Of a stretch of DNA of 64,000 bases, positions 46,901-52,900 are shown piece by piece; position 1 is the stretch's first letter; each line of letters begins with the position of its first letter. Under the pieces are notes generated by a model that searched no databases, was not told where the DNA came from, and saw only the letters and a program-made list of their open reading frames with translations. A program made the position numbers and the translations under genes. Source of the stretch: Bathymodiolus brooksi (taxonomy: Eukaryota > Mollusca > Bivalvia > Mytilida > Modiolidae); assembly GCA_963680875.1 (NCBI GenBank), contig OY804577.1:102745906-102809905 (forward strand). The letters are read 5' to 3'.

Positions 46901-49900
46901 GTATTTTTGCATGGTATTATATACCAATTATATGTCTAATCAAACAAGTCGGAATTATTATTTTTTATATGATCATGTGGTGATTAAAGCCATCACGGTT
47001 AGTTAAAAAACTATCCATGTGCACTATTAACCAAAACGGAACCGTTGCGCCGAACTAAAAGAAACTGTTGGCAAATATAGACAAAGTTCTTGGGGAAGCA
47101 TGCATTTCTAAATATTTGTCTATATTTGCCAACAGTTTCTTTTAGTTCGGCACAATGGTTCCTTTTTGGTTATCATATCAGAAATCCATGAAACCAATTC
47201 CTTCAAAAATTGACATTGGAGATGGATTACAGGCACTTACGAGTGCAAGTTTCTGTGTGATAGGTCACTTATTAGAGGTTTAGGGCCATGGTGTTTAACA
47301 CCACTTCCAACAATATTTCCGTCATATTGTGGCTATTGGATCTTATTTATTTTGATATCATTTTTGAAATTATATGAAAATCATATTAACTTAAAACAAT
47401 TACAATGTACTAATTCTAAATTACGAATTAATAATAGTTCATTAAATTGTTTAATAATTTACAAATCTACAAACAATGACATGTCATGGATACTCCAAAA
47501 AGGTTGCCAAATAGTATTTTTTATATACATTTATATCATACAACAATAGACAAACATGGTCATGCTCTATATAACAATAAGGTCATGAACCTTTAACTAA
47601 GCAGTGATCTTGAAGGTTTTTTTCAGAATGGGCCCATGGCCCCTTCAAAAAAATTTCAATGGGCCATGCTATCATAGGAATGGGCCATTGTAAATGAAAT
47701 AAATTTCCAGCACAACAATGCATAGATATGTATTTTCATACTATAGCTCATGTAACATTAAATAAATATAATTGATTGAAATTGAATTACTTTTCAGTTT
47801 TCTAGTGACTGCAGATGGTTGTGCTTCAAGCTTCATTTCTCCAATCCAATGACACTGATGTATAGTTAAATTTGTATTGTAGATTTCCTTATCATGACCA
47901 ACATAATTGAGAAACCACTTACAACATGTACCACAAGGAACAAGAACAAATTCAAGTTGAAATTGAATATAATCAAAATTACAGAGAATAAAAAATTAAC
48001 ATTTGATACACCTTTGTTATTGAATCTGTTCTCAACTCAGTTACACACACAGTATATCAAATAAAGGTCAAAAGGCTTTATAAAGTCATACATTTCAAAT
48101 GAATTTTTATTCCATTTTCCCCAACAGGACGGTATTTGCAGACGTCTTTCTCATTAGCATCACGATCTGATGGGTCGGGGGTATCATCATTGTCAGGTTC
48201 CGAATCTGACTCTACTTGTACGTCTTGTGAGCCAGAGTCAATCATATTTTCAGTTTCTTTTCTCAAGGAATCGTCAGGATCGAAATTGTTATTTCCATCT
48301 CGACCAACAAACGAAAACAAAGTCTTCTGGCCAGGTAAAACAGGCAGACGCTGCTTTTTTTTTAGGAGGAATTTTTCTATAAAATTCAACTAAATACCGG
48401 CAAACAATAACTCACAGACACGTACTTTCAGAAATAGAATTTTCAGTAAAAATAAAATTTCATATTGAATTTTGGGATGATTTTATACGAATTTACATTC
48501 AGTTGATTCATATTTGTCAAAAATCAAATTTACAAACGTTTATTTGGAGTAACATTTGGGAAAAAAAGTCACATCATTGGTTGTTATTCTTTTCCGGTAG
48601 TTAGACATTTCATAATATACTTACTTTAGCGTTAAGCAAAGGAAAAACCACGAGACAGTCCGATAAATATATAAATAGACATCATGGCAAAACATTCTCA
48701 ATGATCCGATTTCGACACGACTGATGACTATCGTTCCATGGATACCGAACCTTGCAAAATTATTGTGCGCCACACGGGCGCTTACATTTTACTTTCACTG
48801 TGCCATTTTTCAGCTTAATGCGCAAATTGCGCATGGCGCTGGACTTTCCCGATCACTGACTAAGTCACAGCCTCTTTTTTAGATAATGTCATAGAAGAAT
48901 GATTATTGATAAATCAGCATTTTTGCAGCCGACATGTGATTTCTCAGTCTAAAAAAAGAGTGAAACACATTGTTCTTGTTTATAATGCGCACCCCTCCTG
49001 CAAAATAAAGACTCTATGTAAAATCTAGCGCATTAAACACAAGTAATTACGGTAATAAATTTCGCAAAATTTTGCTTTTTTCAATTCTGAAAACTTTATT
49101 CTGCCATCATTTTCCATCCCAGCTTTTTGTCAAAATAATATGGAACACATTTACGACTTACATTATTACAAGAGTGAATCAATACCTAATTATGATCAGA
49201 GCCAACATAATGTGTTAATCTTCAAGCACAATCATTTTAAGGAATAGTCTGAGAAAACCAACCATTTGATGATAAATTTACCGATCAGATAAGGATTTGG
49301 TTTGGTCTATGGTGTATAACGCCACTTTCAACAATATTTCAGTTATATCGTGGCAGTCAATTTAATTGCTTGAGGAAACCAGAGTACCCGGAAAACCTGA
49401 CCTTTCTCAAGTCACTGACAAACTTATCACATAATGTTGTATCGAGTACACCTCGCCATATGCGGGATTCGAACTTAAAATTTTAGTGTCGATAGGCACT
49501 GATTGCACATGTAGTTGTAAATCTAACTATCATACGATCACGACCATGTCGGTCCCTTGTATATTGGAATAAATGGAAATTTATAGATATATTAATTCAT
49601 CACGTTATGTTTTAAGTCACTGACAATCTTTATCACATAATGTTGTATCGAGTACACCTCGCCATAAACAGGATTCGAACTCACAACTTTAGTGGTGATA
49701 GACACTGATTGCACAGGTAGTTGTAAATGCAACTATCATATGATCACAACCACAACGACCCCCTATCAGATAAGGAGGAGCATTACAAACTAAAAATAGA
49801 TTACGCTATACGGATGTAAACAAAATACAACAAACAACTATTTTACCTGTCTTACTGCACAAAAGTGAACTTGTTTGCATAAACTTTACTTTTTTATACC

Positions 49901-52900
49901 TATTGCAATTAGGTTTACGTTATAAAAATGTATTTTTTGAGTAAATACACAAATTATCTGTATTGCTGTATATTTACAACTATTACACCATTAATGTTTC
50001 TATGGAAAATGGAAAAGAAATCTTAAAAATGGAAGACAAAATGGTATATTCTCTTCTACTTTATTAAAAACAGTAACGATATAACTGAAATATTGTTGAA
50101 AGTGGTGTTAAACACAATAACCCTAAGATTTAAGTAGCTTATTTCAGCGATGTATTCAAAATAATATTTTTAATAAAATGGCACTTGATAAATTAATTCT
50201 AAAGACTGAAGTTATTTTTTACTTTATTCCTGGGTAACGTTATATATGTTCGTCTCTATTAAGTCTTTTGAATTCTCTTAAATAACATACTTACACTTTG
50301 TCATTGTCTGATGTTAAAGAATTTATGAATTATCTATAGCTACATTATATATATAACATCCAGTGTTATATACGTACATCAATATTTAAACATGCGCTAA
50401 CAAAGAGAACATAAAATTGTTCTATTCCGTCTTTGAAAATGAACTGTTTTAATCAAACAAGCTAAAATAATCAATTTGTATTTATGTAAAAATGGATACT
50501 TTATGCTCTAAATTTGTTTAATATAATAATATGAGCCATACATGATTAAATCTTATCACTTCCAAATATAACTATCAAAATTAAATTTCACTGTGGTGTG
50601 GATACAATACAGGACTGTCCTTGTTATTAGAACAAGGGGGGTATCCTATCGAGTAAATTATATACTGTCAACCATAAAAAACATAAACGAACTTAAAGCA
50701 CCTTGAAATTCTACAGATATAATTATGTTCATTGTTTAGTTTTAAAGTCCTTTATAATTTCAGCAAAAAAAATTAAAATCCCCTTTCGTAGATAATTGAG
50801 ATAATTGCGGTAACATTGAAAAAAAATATTGTTATATTGTATATTACTGCTAAACATTTCCTTTTAAAGGCATACAGTAGCTCAAATTGATTTTTTTATT
50901 TTTTTTTATCAAAAGTTGCCAATTTTCGATGTTTTATACTAATTGCAGTTGAAATTTTTCATTATATCATACGTAAATAGCCTAGAACCAGGGAATTCCC
51001 TGCTAGAACGAAGGAAACACGTCGCTGTTTGATTTTCTTGCTTCAGTAAAACATTCAGTGTATACCCGCATATCATTATTGTATTATTCATATATTCCGT
51101 GACCTATTCGGTAAAGTGTTTGCACATGTGCAAAATTATTTGCGGAAGGAAAAGCACATGTATGACACAAACAAAAAGATTGACGAAAACGACACAAATA
51201 TGAGGATTTAGCAAACTTTGTGTAAAAATTAAAAAAAAAGTGTTATACCGACCTACTCCATTTTTCAACACGTATACGGTAAGCATAATTTAGTATCTTT
51301 TTACGGCCGAATCGTATTTTGACAGTAGAATTGCATCGTCGTTTTTTAGGCCCCTTTGCAGAGTTTGGGTTTGTTTTTATTGATTACATCACATATTTCA
51401 GATTTTAAGTGTCATTCTTACTAACTACCATTATATAATATTAACTGATTACCCCAGATCCAATTTCATATATATATTTCTTAAATTATATTAATCATAA
51501 CGAATTTACATGAAAAGCATGCTTCCTGGTTATTTATAGCAGTTATCAGTGTCTGGCAAACTTCGAAAAATCAACCGACTTATAATTAGGTGTGTTAATG
51601 GTGATTTTACCAACAGACATTCAAATTCTTTTCACTAATTACGACATTATAGCATATTTTTTAAACCTGGCTTCTTGTTCAGAACATTTTATTAGTATAA
51701 AACATCGAATATTGGCAACTTTTAATATAAACAAAAAAAATCAATTTGAGCTACTGTATGCCTTTAATGTTGAAAAGTACACGTGGCACTTTACACACCC
51801 TGTCATATACACATAAATAAAAAACGCTCAATAACCTGTTTCACGGGTAAGTAACTATGTGTGTACAGGTAACGAAAACAGCAAACCGATTTGAAATAAG
51901 TTCATTATTAGAAAAGATATTATTGAAACAAGTCAGGTGGTGCTTAACTTTTGTCAGACTGTATATAATAGAATTAATCTATTAAAGATCCAATCAAGAA
52001 ATGAAGTATCAATTCTCATTTTGCATAATTTGACCAAAAGTTGATGCGTTTTAAGGGTTTTGCACCTTAAGACAACAAAGAACTACATTTAACAAGGTGG
52101 TAAATAATCATGTTTTACTGAAATCCATGCAATAAAGTGATTAGGTAGTGTAGAGACAGGGAACCAGATAACACATGTTTAGAAATTCTTTTAGTATACA
52201 ATGTAAGGTGTAATATATTGTAATGGAAATATGTTGGTTAACTGATGATCATCACATGTATGCAATTGAAAAGTTTGCAAAATTTTTGGATGATTAAATC
52301 GTTAGAAGGGAATTTTTCAAGTCATACAATTTTTTTGTAAATTTTACTGATCGATATATTGTAAAGGTAAATTTCATTTTAAATGCATTAATGATAATAG
52401 AAGATCTACAAGCCCATTTTCTCTATTTGCGACATCTGAATATGAAATCCATATTAATTATTAAATGTACACTTGCAAGTATACCTGATATACATTTATT
52501 CCTTTAAAGGACATTTTCTATTTAAATAACATGACTTTTATGGATACATTTAACAATTTTTGATATAACATTTGGATAAAAGGATTCTTATTGACGATAT
52601 GCCATTACAAATTTTATAGGTAAAAATTTGATAAAAAGACACTGGTGCATATTATTAAACAACATTTTGTTCAATCATGAAAGTTTGTTACTTTATTACT
52701 ATAAACAAACTGTTGCCATCATTTTCTTATTACATAAAAGGAAAAAAAAATCAAAAATCAAACTACACCTTTATTATCTATATAAACCAATAGAAATGTA
52801 TTTATTGTCCTAATAATAGTCAGTCACTTAATAAATGAAGAAATATACAGTCTTCACGATGAGCACCGGTTCTTCGGCTCAAGTAAGACTTTGTTCAGAC

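Noticed and set aside
48081..48389. Inclusion of the 48-kb ORF as a TTLL exon
   Set aside because: Exon 1 joins exon 2 in phase without it, and I find no good donor at its end.
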